This document shows, piece after piece, positions 15,429-23,803 of a stretch of DNA of 32,279 bases (position 1 is the stretch's first letter; the number at the start of each line of letters is the position of its first letter). Both the position numbers and the translations under genes were made by a program. This stretch comes from Candidatus Bathyarchaeota archaeon. GTDB lineage: Archaea > Thermoproteota > Bathyarchaeia > 40CM-2-53-6 > DTDX01. The stretch lies in NCBI GenBank assembly GCA_018396815.1, contig JAGTQY010000008.1:1-32279 (forward strand). Direction: 5' to 3'. Under the pieces are notes generated by a model. That model was not told the DNA's origin and did not search any database. It saw only the letters and a program-made list of their open reading frames with translations.

Positions 15429-18257
15429 TTAATTCCAAAAAATTCTCGTTCTAACGTATTCTCTTTCAGCTTTAATTAATTCATTATAAAGATCTTCTTC
15501 CGTTTTTAAAGGTTTTCTTAAAATTCTAACTGCTGTAGCAGGTCCAACTCCATGACCACTTAAAGCAATAACCGCTTTCTTTCCATAGTTTTGAATTAAA
15601 CTCGCTGTTTTCCAAGCTTCTTTCCAAGCTTCTTTTTCTTCATTATTTAACACTTGTCCCTTTAATTTTTTCTTTATAATTCTCTCTAAATCCTCTTTAA
15701 CATTTGAAACAGCTATAAGTGTTGAACCACATTTAGGGCATTTAATTTTTTCAGGAATATTTTGAACAGTTTTAATACAACTCCAATCCCCATTAAAAAG
15801 ACATATTAATTTTACAGTTTTAGAAAGAATCCTTTCCTTAACTACTTCTGTTAAAGGTTTCTCTGGTAAAATAGGTTTAAGAATTTCACGCGGTACAATT
15901 TTATCTAGCATTGGATAAGCTAAAATTGAGCATGAATCTTTATCCTCAACAACTTCTATTGTTATTTCCCCTTTTTCTAAATTAGCTAAAACTTTTTTTG
16001 TATTTTCTATATCAAATTTTTCTAAAAAAATCTCTCTTTTAGCTTCTTTATTTATTGGAGTTGAATGAAAAACTTTTATAAGTATTTTAGCTTTACTTCT
16101 ATTAAAGTTAGCATTTTTTTCTAAAGCTCCAAACCTTTTAGCTACATGCCAATGCCTCCAAGCAAAAAGCTCAGACTCCTCTAAATAAGCGTTTATCACA
16201 TCAATTAAATTATCTGAATTTAAACTTTTTAAAGCTTCAACTATGATTTTAGGGTTTGGTTTAAATGGAAAAACAAAACCTATTCTATAAGGATCTATTT
16301 GAAAAGAAATGTTTACATTATATTTCGAGTTTAAAATTGTAAGTAAAGCCATAGCTAACGTTTCATTAACTAAATTCCCGAAACATGAATGAATAATTAT
16401 AGCATTTTCAAATCTTTCTATAACAATTTTCTTATTTGTTGGAATAGGGCAACTTTTCGTTGAAAACCTTAAAGCTTCAGAAATTTTCTTTAAAGTTTCA
16501 ATATTAGTTTTTTGAGTTAAAAACTTTGGATACTCATTTTCTTTAAGTTTAATTAATTCTTCTCTAAGTTTCCCCACTTCATTTGCAACCATAAATTCTA
16601 CAGGAATTAATTCACCTTCCCAACTTGGAATAGCTTGAAAACTTGGAGGAGCAGGTTCAACATCTATTGAAAGTTTTTCTTCATCAATTTTTATTACTTT
16701 CCATGTGTAACCATGCATTATAAACTCTAAGCCTGGAAAACAACGTTTAGCTACAAACTCTTGATCTAAAACACCAATTTTTCTTCTTCGAGTAAAATCA
16801 AAAACAGAGAAATGTTTCACTTCAGGAATCATAGATAAATTTTCGTAGTAGTATTTAAAGGCTCTTTTAAACCTTAATTTAATAGTATTATCTTTAGTAA
16901 TTTTTAAAATTCTTAATTCATTTAATTGCTTTATAACTTCAAGAAAATCCTCAAAAGTTAAATTTCTATAGGTATAAGCTTTTTTAATAACTTCATAAAT
17001 TTCTTTAAGAGGTAACTCTTTAAAGTCTAAAGTTAAACCAACTATTTGATGCGCTAAAACATCTAAAGAATTTTCATGAAGCTTAATTTCTTCAAGCTTC
17101 CCTTTTCTTGCAAATTCAGTTATTACAATTGATTCAAGAAAATCGTCAATTCCATTTGTTATTATAACGCCTTTAGGTTCAGCTTCAATTGAGTGCCCGC
17201 TTCTACCAACTCTTTGAATTAAATTTACTGCTTGTCTAGGCGACATATACTGAATAACTAAATCAACTGTTCCAACATCTATTCCAAGTTCAAGAGAGCT
17301 TGTACATACAACAGCTTTAATTTCCCCAGATTGAAACTTAGATTCAACCTCCTCTCTAACCTCTCTTGAAAGAGAACCATGATGAACCTCAACTGGAATA
17401 TATGGATTTAAAGCTTTAATTTGAGCTCCTAAAGCTTCAGCATGCTCTCTAGTATTAGTAAAAATTAAAGTTGAATTATGATTCGAAACCAGCTCACATA
17501 TATATTTTATTCTTGCAATAACGTTTGAAGAAAATCCCGTTTCCTTCTCTTTCTTTTCCTCCTCAATACTTGGTGTTACATACTCAATGTTAATGTTGAA
17601 CCCTTTAAATGTACTCGCTTTAATAATTTTCACTCTTCTATTTACACCTACAAGAAAATTAGCAATTTTTTCTTCATCACCAACAGTAGCTGATAAACCT
17701 ATTCTTTGAGGTTCAACTCCAATCAATTTAGTTAATCGTTCTAAAGCAATAGAAAGTTGGACTCCTCTTTTATCGCAAGCCAATTCATGTATTTCATCTA
17801 TAATAATCCATTTAACCCCCTTTAAATGTTCTCTCATTTTTTTACCTGGAAGAATGGCTTGAAGAGTTTCAGGAGTTGTAATCAACATGTCTGGAGGTGT
17901 TTTAACTTGTAAAACCCTAACTTTATTTGGTGTATCACCATGCCTAACTTGAACATTTATACCTAGTTTTTCACCAAGCGAAGCAATACGCCTTAAAATA
18001 TCCCTATTTAAAGCTCTTAAAGGTGTTATATAAAGGATTGAAATCCCTTTTAATTTTTTACAAGCTTTAATTGAAAGAAAAAGACTAAAAACAGGTAAAA
18101 CTGCTGCATAAGTTTTTCCAGTTCCTGTAGGCGCAATTAAAAGAGTATTTTCTCCCTTCAAAATGTGAGGAATCGCTAACTTTTGAATCTCACTAAGATT
18201 ATTTAATATACCTGCTTTTAACAAGCATAAATTTAAAAACTCTTGAATAGTATTCAT
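15429..18257 (-). CDS. lhr: Lhr-core ATP-dependent helicase
   Basis: This is a superfamily 2 helicase of 942 residues. Walker A is APTGTGKT, the DExH box is IIDEIHE, motif III is GLSATVGD, and motif VI is QRVGRSGHS. The region after the two RecA domains contains the winged-helix and large Lhr-specific domain (KRCFPGLEFIMHGYTWKV, AIPSWEGELIPVEF). The C-terminus adds a four-cysteine zinc site (CLFNGDWSC...CPKC) and a helix-hairpin-helix-like SGHGVGPATAVRIL. Lhr enzymes unwind branched DNA and RNA:DNA hybrids. The start is an ATG, with tRNA-Thr and a long gap upstream. Confidence 0.95.
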   Translation of the reverse strand: MNTIQEFLNLCLLKAGILNNLSEIQKLAIPHILKGENTLLIAPTGTGKTYAAVLPVFSLFLSIKACKKLKGISILYITPLRALNRDILRRIASLGEKLGINVQVRHGDTPNKVRVLQVKTPPDMLITTPETLQAILPGKKMREHLKGVKWIIIDEIHELACDKRGVQLSIALERLTKLIGVEPQRIGLSATVGDEEKIANFLVGVNRRVKIIKASTFKGFNINIEYVTPSIEEEKKEKETGFSSNVIARIKYICELVSNHNSTLIFTNTREHAEALGAQIKALNPYIPVEVHHGSLSREVREEVESKFQSGEIKAVVCTSSLELGIDVGTVDLVIQYMSPRQAVNLIQRVGRSGHSIEAEPKGVIITNGIDDFLESIVITEFARKGKLEEIKLHENSLDVLAHQIVGLTLDFKELPLKEIYEVIKKAYTYRNLTFEDFLEVIKQLNELRILKITKDNTIKLRFKRAFKYYYENLSMIPEVKHFSVFDFTRRRKIGVLDQEFVAKRCFPGLEFIMHGYTWKVIKIDEEKLSIDVEPAPPSFQAIPSWEGELIPVEFMVANEVGKLREELIKLKENEYPKFLTQKTNIETLKKISEALRFSTKSCPIPTNKKIVIERFENAIIIHSCFGNLVNETLAMALLTILNSKYNVNISFQIDPYRIGFVFPFKPNPKIIVEALKSLNSDNLIDVINAYLEESELFAWRHWHVAKRFGALEKNANFNRSKAKILIKVFHSTPINKEAKREIFLEKFDIENTKKVLANLEKGEITIEVVEDKDSCSILAYPMLDKIVPREILKPILPEKPLTEVVKERILSKTVKLICLFNGDWSCIKTVQNIPEKIKCPKCGSTLIAVSNVKEDLERIIKKKLKGQVLNNEEKEAWKEAWKTASLIQNYGKKAVIALSGHGVGPATAVRILRKPLKTEEDLYNELIKAEREYVRTRIFWN

Positions 18258-18904
18258 AAAATTTTTCCTCTATTCTAATAGAAAAAACAAGCTTTAATTC
18301 AGTATTAGTTAATTTTATGCATCACCATATATCTAAACTAATGCCCTTTAAATTCCTACCTAAATAAGAAAAAAATAAATATATACTTTATGATTATTAG
18401 AAAAAAGTTGTTTGAATTAAACCCTAATAGGTTTAAGTTTTTTATTAAAGGTTGTTTTAAGCAATAGCCTTTACAATTATAAGCTTCATTACATATTTTA
18501 GATTCTTGAAAAAGCTAAGAAATTAATGAGGGAGAAGAAATAGAAACAGAAATACAAATATTAAGCTTTTAGCTTTTATTTTATATTTATATTTTATTTT
18601 AAATTTTCATCATTATTTCAATTATGTATAGCAGGGAAGCACTTACCTCAGCTACTATTATAGTTGAGCCAAGAATCATTGGATTACCTAGAACTTAACC
18701 AGTCTTGAAATTAACTGAAGGCATTAATGAATGAATTAAGTTTAAAAACGATAGTATTGCTACCCTCCACTATTGTTGTTAAAAGAGTAGAAAACGTTAT
18801 CGCAATTATATTATGATTAAACATCTTTAAAAACTTAGTTTTAATTTTTTAGATTTAAAAAAATTAGCGTTTTAAAAACTTCATTAAAACATAATTCCTT
18901 TTAT
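18258..18904. other. Non-coding stretch, possibly with a decayed ORF
   Basis: No intact gene is visible. It is strongly AT-rich with many stop codons. The only protein-like pieces are a 24-codon frame from an ATG at 18624 (TSATIIVEPRIIGLP) and a later piece in another frame around 18760-18810 (STIVVKRVENVIAII). They resemble parts of one broken gene, but I cannot name it. The lhr promoter must lie at the left end. Confidence 0.3.
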
Positions 18905-19015
18905 TGGAGCCCCGGGCGGGCTTCGAACCCGCGACCTTCGGCTTTTTAGAGTTTTACCAAGCCGACGCCCCAACCAGGCTAGGCTTTCCCGCCATCATAA
19001 TGATGGAACCGGGGC
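18905..19015 (-). tRNA. tRNA-Thr(GGT) with two introns
   Basis: The acceptor GCCCCGG pairs with CCGGGGC, with discriminator T (typical of archaeal tRNA-Thr) and encoded CCA (18905-18907). A 22-nt intron at 18986-19007 splits positions 8 and 9, with central helix CCCG/CGGG, bulges GTT and AAA, and inner stem CCATCA/TGATGG. An 11-nt intron at 18944-18954 is at 37/38, with helix TTGG/CTAA (one G-T pair). The spliced RNA is 78 nt with anticodon stem TCGGC/GCCGA, loop TTGGTAA, and T-arm GCGGG/CCCGC around TTCGAAG. Confidence 0.93.
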
Positions 19016-19234
19016 TAAATTATGGGGCGTCATTTTTTAATATTTTAATGTTTTTAATCTAATATAACAATCTTCTGCTTGAATTAAATGTCCTCACTAT
19101 TCTTCATTTTCAAGGATTTATAAATATATTTTTTATGTTTGAAATGGAAACTTGTTTAATGAATTTTTTCGTTGGAAAGGTTTAAAAGGATTAATGATGC
19201 ATAAGTAAATTTAAAAGTTTAAGGAGGAAAAAAT

Positions 19235-19960
19235 TTGGTTAAGAAATGTCCTGCATGTGGATTTGACAATAGAGATGATGCCAATTTCTGCGCTAATTGT
19301 GGGGTTTCTTTAGCAGCTCCACCCACAGTCAAACCGGTTCCTGCAGTAAGAGTTGTTTCTCCAGTTGCTCCTCCAGCTCCAATTCGAGTTCCACCACCAG
19401 GAATGTGCTATTACCATCCTAATTTACCAGCTGCTTATATTTGCGCTAGATGCGGAAGAGCAATATGCAAGGATTGCGCTAAAATTTACAATGGTTTAGT
19501 GCTTTGTCCTCAATGCTATTCGCTTGTAGCTGTACCTGAATATGTTCCTCCACCAGCTGTGCCAGCTCCTCCGCCACCACCAACTTATGCTCCGCCACCA
19601 CCACCAACTTATCCACCTGCTAGAGCTTTATGGGGTTTTATAATATCTCTTATTGCAGGTATATTAATCATAATTAATGCTGCGGCTTTGCTTTCAGCAG
19701 GTTTCTACGCTACTTTAGTTGGAATATTCCCGTGGATAAGTTGGTTTGGTGCGCCTCCGCCATGGCTTTTAGTTGTTATAGGATTAATTTTAGGTATAAT
19801 AGCATGTATAGGCGCATTATTAATGATACTTGGTTATGGAACAATAGGAAGCGTAGTAGTATTCCCAGCAGCTATAATCTCATTAGTGCTTGGTGGAGGA
19901 TTCGTAGCAGGTTTCGTGTTAGGCATAGTTGGCGGAATCATGGGAATGCTTGGCAGATAA
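19235..19960 (+). CDS. Membrane protein with zinc ribbon and B-box-like finger
   Basis: A TTG start sits behind AAGGAGG. In 241 residues the order is: a zinc ribbon (CPACGFDNRDDANFCANCG), a Pro-rich linker, a B-box-like finger with ligands in CYYH, CARC, CKDC and CPQC, a second Pro-rich linker, and a hydrophobic C-terminal 115 residues with about four membrane helices. Both zinc modules therefore face the cytosol on a membrane anchor. It opens the ubiquitin-like locus, 51 bp before the JAMM gene. A paralogue closes the locus, sharing 72 identical bases over the finger. An E3-like or adaptor role is inference; similar fingers occur in other archaeal membrane proteins. Confidence 0.85.
   Translation: MVKKCPACGFDNRDDANFCANCGVSLAAPPTVKPVPAVRVVSPVAPPAPIRVPPPGMCYYHPNLPAAYICARCGRAICKDCAKIYNGLVLCPQCYSLVAVPEYVPPPAVPAPPPPPTYAPPPPPTYPPARALWGFIISLIAGILIIINAAALLSAGFYATLVGIFPWISWFGAPPPWLLVVIGLILGIIACIGALLMILGYGTIGSVVVFPAAIISLVLGGGFVAGFVLGIVGGIMGMLGR
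19399..19470 (+). repeat. 72-bp direct repeat, copy 1
   Basis: This is identical, including synonymous positions, to 23974-24045. It encodes the first part of the B-box-like finger. After two mismatches the identity resumes for about 16 bases (ATTGCGCTAAAATTTA). Confidence 0.95.
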
Positions 19961-20011
19961 AGCAAATAAAAACCCCTTTAAAACAATTTATTTTTCCTTT
20001 TTTTAAAGTTC

Positions 20012-21616
20012 TTGAGGCTTGAAATAAAAGTGGTTTCACTCAAAGTTTCAAAAAATATTTTTGAAAAAATAATGAAGGATGTTAATGAAAGCCCAGATAA
20101 GAAAGTTGTAGGAGTTTTAATCGGTAAAATGAATAAAGATTCCCTAGTTATAGAGGATGTTGCAAGTGGTGAAGTTAAAAGAAACGGTGTAACTATCTCT
20201 TTAACTCCTACAGCTATAGCTAAAATAGCTGATAAAATATTAAAAGGAGAAATAAAAGGGAATATTATTGGATGGTATCATACTCATCCAGGATATAGCG
20301 TTGCTATGTCTAAAATAGACGAAAAAACTCAAAATATTTTAAGCCAGTTTTATCCTGAAACTATTAGTTTAGTTTTAGATCCTACATTTAAAGAATATAT
20401 GTTTTATACTTTAGATGAGAAAAAAAGGTTAAAACCTATTGAAGAAAATAAAATAAAGTTTTTTGGTTCAGGGGATATTTCGGAATGGAAGCAGCCACCA
20501 ATTAAGAAAAGCGAGGAGATTCCCCCATCAATTGAGCCTTCACCTTTTCCCCCTGTTAGAAAGCCTTTAAGTAAAAAACAAATTTGTGCTTTAACATTAA
20601 CCTTAATTTTAATTGCTGCTTTAATTTTAGGTTTTTTAATTTGGGGTTACGGGCAATATGGTGGAGGCTTACCTTTAATTAAACATACTCCCATTACAAA
20701 CGCTGTTGTAGGTTCAAGCATTACTCTTAAAGCTGAAGTTACAGGTGGCGTAGGTGGAATAGCTAATGTCACATTGTATTACGAATGGTCTAAATTTGTT
20801 AAAGCTAATAGTGAAATTTCAAGTGTTCAAATGCCTTGGAAATCTGCTTTAATGCTTCTTGTAGCAGCTGGAGGAAACGAATATGCTTATACTATACCAG
20901 GCTCTGAAGTTTTAGGTGATATAGATTATTTTATTGTGGCAGTCGATAAAGCTGGAAATAAAGCTAGCACATCAATTCAAACAATTAAAGTAGCTGATTT
21001 TGATATTTCCCCTTTAACAGATTCAATTACAGTTTATGTGGGAAGCTCAACATCAGTTAAAATTTTAGTTAAATCAATAAATGGTTTTTCTTCTAAAGTA
21101 AAGTTTTCAACAGCAACACCCCCATATGGAATTTTAATCTCTATTAATCCATCTGAAATTACTCTTTCACCAGACGGAAGCGCAGTAACAACATTAATTG
21201 TTTCAGTTCAATCAGCTCCAGGAACTTTCAGGGGAATCTTCAATTTAGAGGTTTATGGAGAATCAGGTGAAGCTAAACACTTAACTATTTTAACGGTAAC
21301 TGTTCCAAATCTAGATTTTTCTATAGAGCCTAAAACAAAAACCGTACCTAAAGGTGAATCCGCCTTATATAATATTAAGCTTGTTCCCTCCTTTAATTTC
21401 ACCGCTGATATAACTTTTACTTTAAACGGTTTACCTGAAGGGACTTCATGGGAAATTATTTTACCTCAAAATAAACTTGAATTAGCAAATTTGATAAATT
21501 TAATTTTAAAAATTGATACAACATCTAAAACTCAATCTGGAACATATAATTTAACAGTTATCATTGTTGGAGGGGGATTAAAACTTCAAGAAACAATAAC
21601 GTTAATCATAAAGTGA
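20012..21616 (+). CDS. Membrane-anchored JAMM/MPN protein with extracellular Ig-like region
   Basis: The N-terminal ~150 residues form an MPN domain. The zinc/active motif HTHPGYSVAMSKID gives H90, H92, S100 and D103, like Rpn11. The usual Glu three residues before the first Gly (ExxG) is K31 in KVVGVLIG, which looks like Rpn8. A basic linker and one membrane helix (about 190-212) follow, then about 320 residues of beta-rich Ig-like modules predicted outside. Rpn11-type enzymes cleave ubiquitin-like proteins from targets; activity here is uncertain without the Glu. The TTG at 20012 lacks a good ribosome site, and a GTG at 20030 behind a weak GAGG is an alternative. It lies 96 bp before the Ubl gene. 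Confidence 0.88.
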   Translation: MRLEIKVVSLKVSKNIFEKIMKDVNESPDKKVVGVLIGKMNKDSLVIEDVASGEVKRNGVTISLTPTAIAKIADKILKGEIKGNIIGWYHTHPGYSVAMSKIDEKTQNILSQFYPETISLVLDPTFKEYMFYTLDEKKRLKPIEENKIKFFGSGDISEWKQPPIKKSEEIPPSIEPSPFPPVRKPLSKKQICALTLTLILIAALILGFLIWGYGQYGGGLPLIKHTPITNAVVGSSITLKAEVTGGVGGIANVTLYYEWSKFVKANSEISSVQMPWKSALMLLVAAGGNEYAYTIPGSEVLGDIDYFIVAVDKAGNKASTSIQTIKVADFDISPLTDSITVYVGSSTSVKILVKSINGFSSKVKFSTATPPYGILISINPSEITLSPDGSAVTTLIVSVQSAPGTFRGIFNLEVYGESGEAKHLTILTVTVPNLDFSIEPKTKTVPKGESALYNIKLVPSFNFTADITFTLNGLPEGTSWEIILPQNKLELANLINLILKIDTTSKTQSGTYNLTVIIVGGGLKLQETITLIIK

Positions 21617-21635
21617 AGCTTATGGTTTATGAAAT

Positions 21636-21670
21636 ATTTATTTTTATAGAGGCATTTATTTTTATGGAGG
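21636..21670 (+). repeat. Tandem 17-bp repeat upstream of the Ubl gene
   Basis: Two copies of ATTTATTTTTATRGAGG (21636-21652 and 21654-21670), one base apart and differing at one position, lie between the JAMM and Ubl genes. They could be operator-like, or TATA/ribosome-site duplicates. Confidence 0.6.
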
Positions 21671-21678
21671 TTTAAGGT

Positions 21679-21707
21679 TTTTATAAATAATTAAAAAAAG
21701 GAGGTTT
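21679..21707 (+). promoter_or_regulatory. Ubl-E2-E1 promoter element and Shine-Dalgarno
   Basis: TATA-like TTTTATAAA (21679-21687) is followed by the strong ribosome site AAAGGAGGTT (21698-21707) six bases before the Ubl ATG. If the TATA box is used, the leader is very short, so some transcripts may instead start further upstream. It allows the conjugation genes to be expressed separately from the JAMM gene. Confidence 0.5.
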
Positions 21708-21712
21708 AAAAA

Positions 21713-21955
21713 ATGAGGTTATTTATTCAAGCTCCAATAGGGCCGCAAACAGGTTTAGCTGAAATAGAAGTTATTCCAGACCATACAATAGGTGAAATTA
21801 AACAGCAGGTTTGCGCTTCCTTTGGTATAGATCCATCAACTGTAGCCTTAATGTATGGCGGTGTAATTCTCGATGATAATACTACTGTTGCTAAAGCAGG
21901 AATTCCTGAAAACGCTCAATTAGCTTTAATGCCTTTTAATATTGTAGGCGGCTAA
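21713..21955 (+). CDS. Ubiquitin-like modifier ending in Gly-Gly
   Basis: This 80-residue beta-grasp protein aligns with ubiquitin along its length: a starting strand MRLFIQAP, the IGEIKQQVCASFGI helix, the LMYGGVILDD strand-turn (ubiquitin LIFAGKQLED), and a last strand ALMPFNIVGG. The frame stops directly after the two glycines, so the C-terminus is ready for activation and needs no processing. Only K30 (near ubiquitin K27) and K61 could carry chains. The strongest ribosome site of the locus precedes it, suggesting high expression. The E2 gene begins 5 bases after its stop. Confidence 0.93.
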   Translation: MRLFIQAPIGPQTGLAEIEVIPDHTIGEIKQQVCASFGIDPSTVALMYGGVILDDNTTVAKAGIPENAQLALMPFNIVGG

Positions 21956-21960
21956 AAAAT

Positions 21961-22518
21961 TTGGATGTTGAACTTTTATATAAGGAAAAAAAAGCTGTTA
22001 ACCATCAGTTTCCTATGGTAACCGCCTTAAATGATCCTCCATCAATTTATGAAGGTCTCATTAGATGCGAAAAAGGCGAAGTTAAAAAGCTTGCTGAAGA
22101 AAAAATTTGGCCTTTCACAGAATACGTGAATTGGCATAGGTTTAGACTTGAATTACCTGGTGAATACCCTATTAAACCTCCTATAGTTACATGGCTTACT
22201 GAAATTTCTCATCCAAATATTGTTCCTAAAATTCCTGGAGCTGTATGTGTATCCATTTTAGGGGAAGGTTGGAAACCAAGTTTAAGATTAGCCTCTGTAA
22301 TAAATGCTTTATATTATCTTCTTTCAGATCCAAACCCTACTAATGTTTTTGATCATCCAAACTGCTTGAAAGCAGCTGAAGTATGTCGAAGATATGGTTT
22401 TCCAAAAATGGGTGAGAAAAAAACCGAGAAAACCGAAACCTTTAATGTTATTCCTATACCTTCCTCATGCGTAATAGAAAAACAAAATGAAATCCTTCGT
22501 TTCAGAATAATCGAGTAG
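21961..22518 (+). CDS. E2 ubiquitin-conjugating enzyme-like protein
   Basis: This is a UBC-fold protein of 185 residues starting at TTG, 5 bp after the Ubl stop. The E2 signature is clear: YPIKPPIVTWLT, then HPN (residues 84-86), the catalytic Cys C96 in GAVCVSIL, W at the next loop (GEGWKPSLRL) and LLSDPNPTNVFDHPNC. E2 enzymes accept the modifier from E1 on this cysteine and pass it to a target lysine. The C-terminal 30 residues after the fold are not recognised. Two consecutive TAG codons end the frame. No strong ribosome site is seen, so coupling to Ubl translation is likely. Confidence 0.93.
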   Translation: MDVELLYKEKKAVNHQFPMVTALNDPPSIYEGLIRCEKGEVKKLAEEKIWPFTEYVNWHRFRLELPGEYPIKPPIVTWLTEISHPNIVPKIPGAVCVSILGEGWKPSLRLASVINALYYLLSDPNPTNVFDHPNCLKAAEVCRRYGFPKMGEKKTEKTETFNVIPIPSSCVIEKQNEILRFRIIE

Positions 22519-22524
22519 TAGGAT

Positions 22525-23766
22525 ATGCAGGTTAAAGCTGAAATTCCATTATTTAAAGAAGTTTATATTGAAGTTAATGAAAATGAAAAAATTAAAGATT
22601 TAAAAAGGAAAATTTGCGAGAGACTTAATTTACCTGAAAATTTAACTCTTCTTCTTTTAAACGGTAAAGTTCTTCCAGAAAACTCTTTAATTAAAGAGTT
22701 TGATTTTAAATCTAAAGCTGTAACAATCGATTATTTATGGGCTAGATTTCTTCCTCTTTGGGGAGAAAAAGCTCAAAAAGCTTTAAGAGAATCTTCAATT
22801 ATTTTAGTTGGAGCTGGAGCTTTAGGAAATGAAATAGCTAAAAACCTTGCTATGCTTGGTATTGGAGAAATAATAATAGTGGATTACGATAAAGTAGAAT
22901 TCTCTAACTTAACTAGAAACGTGTTTTTTGATGAAAACGATATAGGTAATTTTAAATCTTTAGTGTTAGCTAAAAAACTTAAAAGTAAATACTCATATTT
23001 AAAAATTGAAGTTTATAATTGTAAAATTGAAGATTTACCTCTTGAAGTTTTTTTAAGATCAAACGTGATTATTTCAGGGTTAGATAATTTAGCTTCAAGA
23101 GTTTATTTATCAATAATTGCAAGTAAATACAAAATTCCATTGATTGACGGTGGAATAAACGGTTATCAAGGAAGAATTCAAGTTTTTATTCCTCCTAACT
23201 CTCCATGTCCCATATGTGCTATTCCATTGAAGGATTATGGTAGATTAATTGGGCTTAGAAATCCATGCAGCAACCCAATAATTGAAGGAACAGTACCTTC
23301 TCTTCCAACAGTTGCCTCTTTAGTTTCAGCTATTCAAGCTCAAGAAGCTGTTAAATTAATTTTTAACCAGAAAATACAAGAAAATATTGAAAAACCTTTA
23401 AATGGACTTTTAATTTTAGATTTAAGATTCAACCGTTACAATATTCTGGAGCTTAAAAAAAATCCTGAATGCATTGTTTGTGGAAGAAACGGTCTAGGAA
23501 AAAGCGAAACTAAAATAATTGAGGTTTCAATTGAAGATTGTTTAAACTCTATAGCTGAAATGATTAAAATCGCCTCTATAAAAACTGATTTAAAAGAACC
23601 GCATGAAATAACAGTTTTTAAAGAAAATTTTAAAGGCGAATTAATTAAGTTACCAGCTTTTAGTAAATTAGACGAGTATAAATTAAAAAAGGGAAGCTTA
23701 ATTAGGGCTATATTTAAAAACTTAAAGCAAGAAGATTATAAGGAAGTTTTAATTAAATTAATTTAA
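22525..23766 (+). CDS. E1-like activating enzyme with N-terminal ubiquitin-like domain
   Basis: The 413 residues begin with about 72 that look like a ubiquitin-like fold: KIKDLKRKICERLNL helix, LLLLNGKVLPENS, then a last strand AVTIDYLW. The ThiF/E1 adenylation domain follows, with GAGALG at 96-101, VDYDKVEFSNLTRN, and SGLDNLASR. A zinc site is formed by C228/C231 (CPIC) and C316/C319 (CIVC). C248 in RNPCSNP is the best nearby candidate for the thioester cysteine, but this is not certain. The last ~90 residues may be an E2-binding ubiquitin-fold domain. The gene starts 6 bp after the E2 stop. Confidence 0.9.
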   Translation: MQVKAEIPLFKEVYIEVNENEKIKDLKRKICERLNLPENLTLLLLNGKVLPENSLIKEFDFKSKAVTIDYLWARFLPLWGEKAQKALRESSIILVGAGALGNEIAKNLAMLGIGEIIIVDYDKVEFSNLTRNVFFDENDIGNFKSLVLAKKLKSKYSYLKIEVYNCKIEDLPLEVFLRSNVIISGLDNLASRVYLSIIASKYKIPLIDGGINGYQGRIQVFIPPNSPCPICAIPLKDYGRLIGLRNPCSNPIIEGTVPSLPTVASLVSAIQAQEAVKLIFNQKIQENIEKPLNGLLILDLRFNRYNILELKKNPECIVCGRNGLGKSETKIIEVSIEDCLNSIAEMIKIASIKTDLKEPHEITVFKENFKGELIKLPAFSKLDEYKLKKGSLIRAIFKNLKQEDYKEVLIKLI

Positions 23767-23803
23767 AGCTTAAAATTTAAATTTATGGGAGAGTTAAATT
23801 AAA

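Noticed and set aside
18624-18698. Short ATG-started frame before tRNA-Thr
   Set aside because: Only 24 codons, no ribosome site, no family recognised; at most part of a decayed gene.
19732-20022. Plus-strand frame overlapping the B-box membrane protein
   Set aside because: It lies in another frame over the membrane segments, is rich in Arg/Trp/Ser, and has no start context.
21636-21670. CRISPR-like repeat
   Set aside because: Only two copies one base apart, with no spacers. No CRISPR array was seen anywhere in the window.
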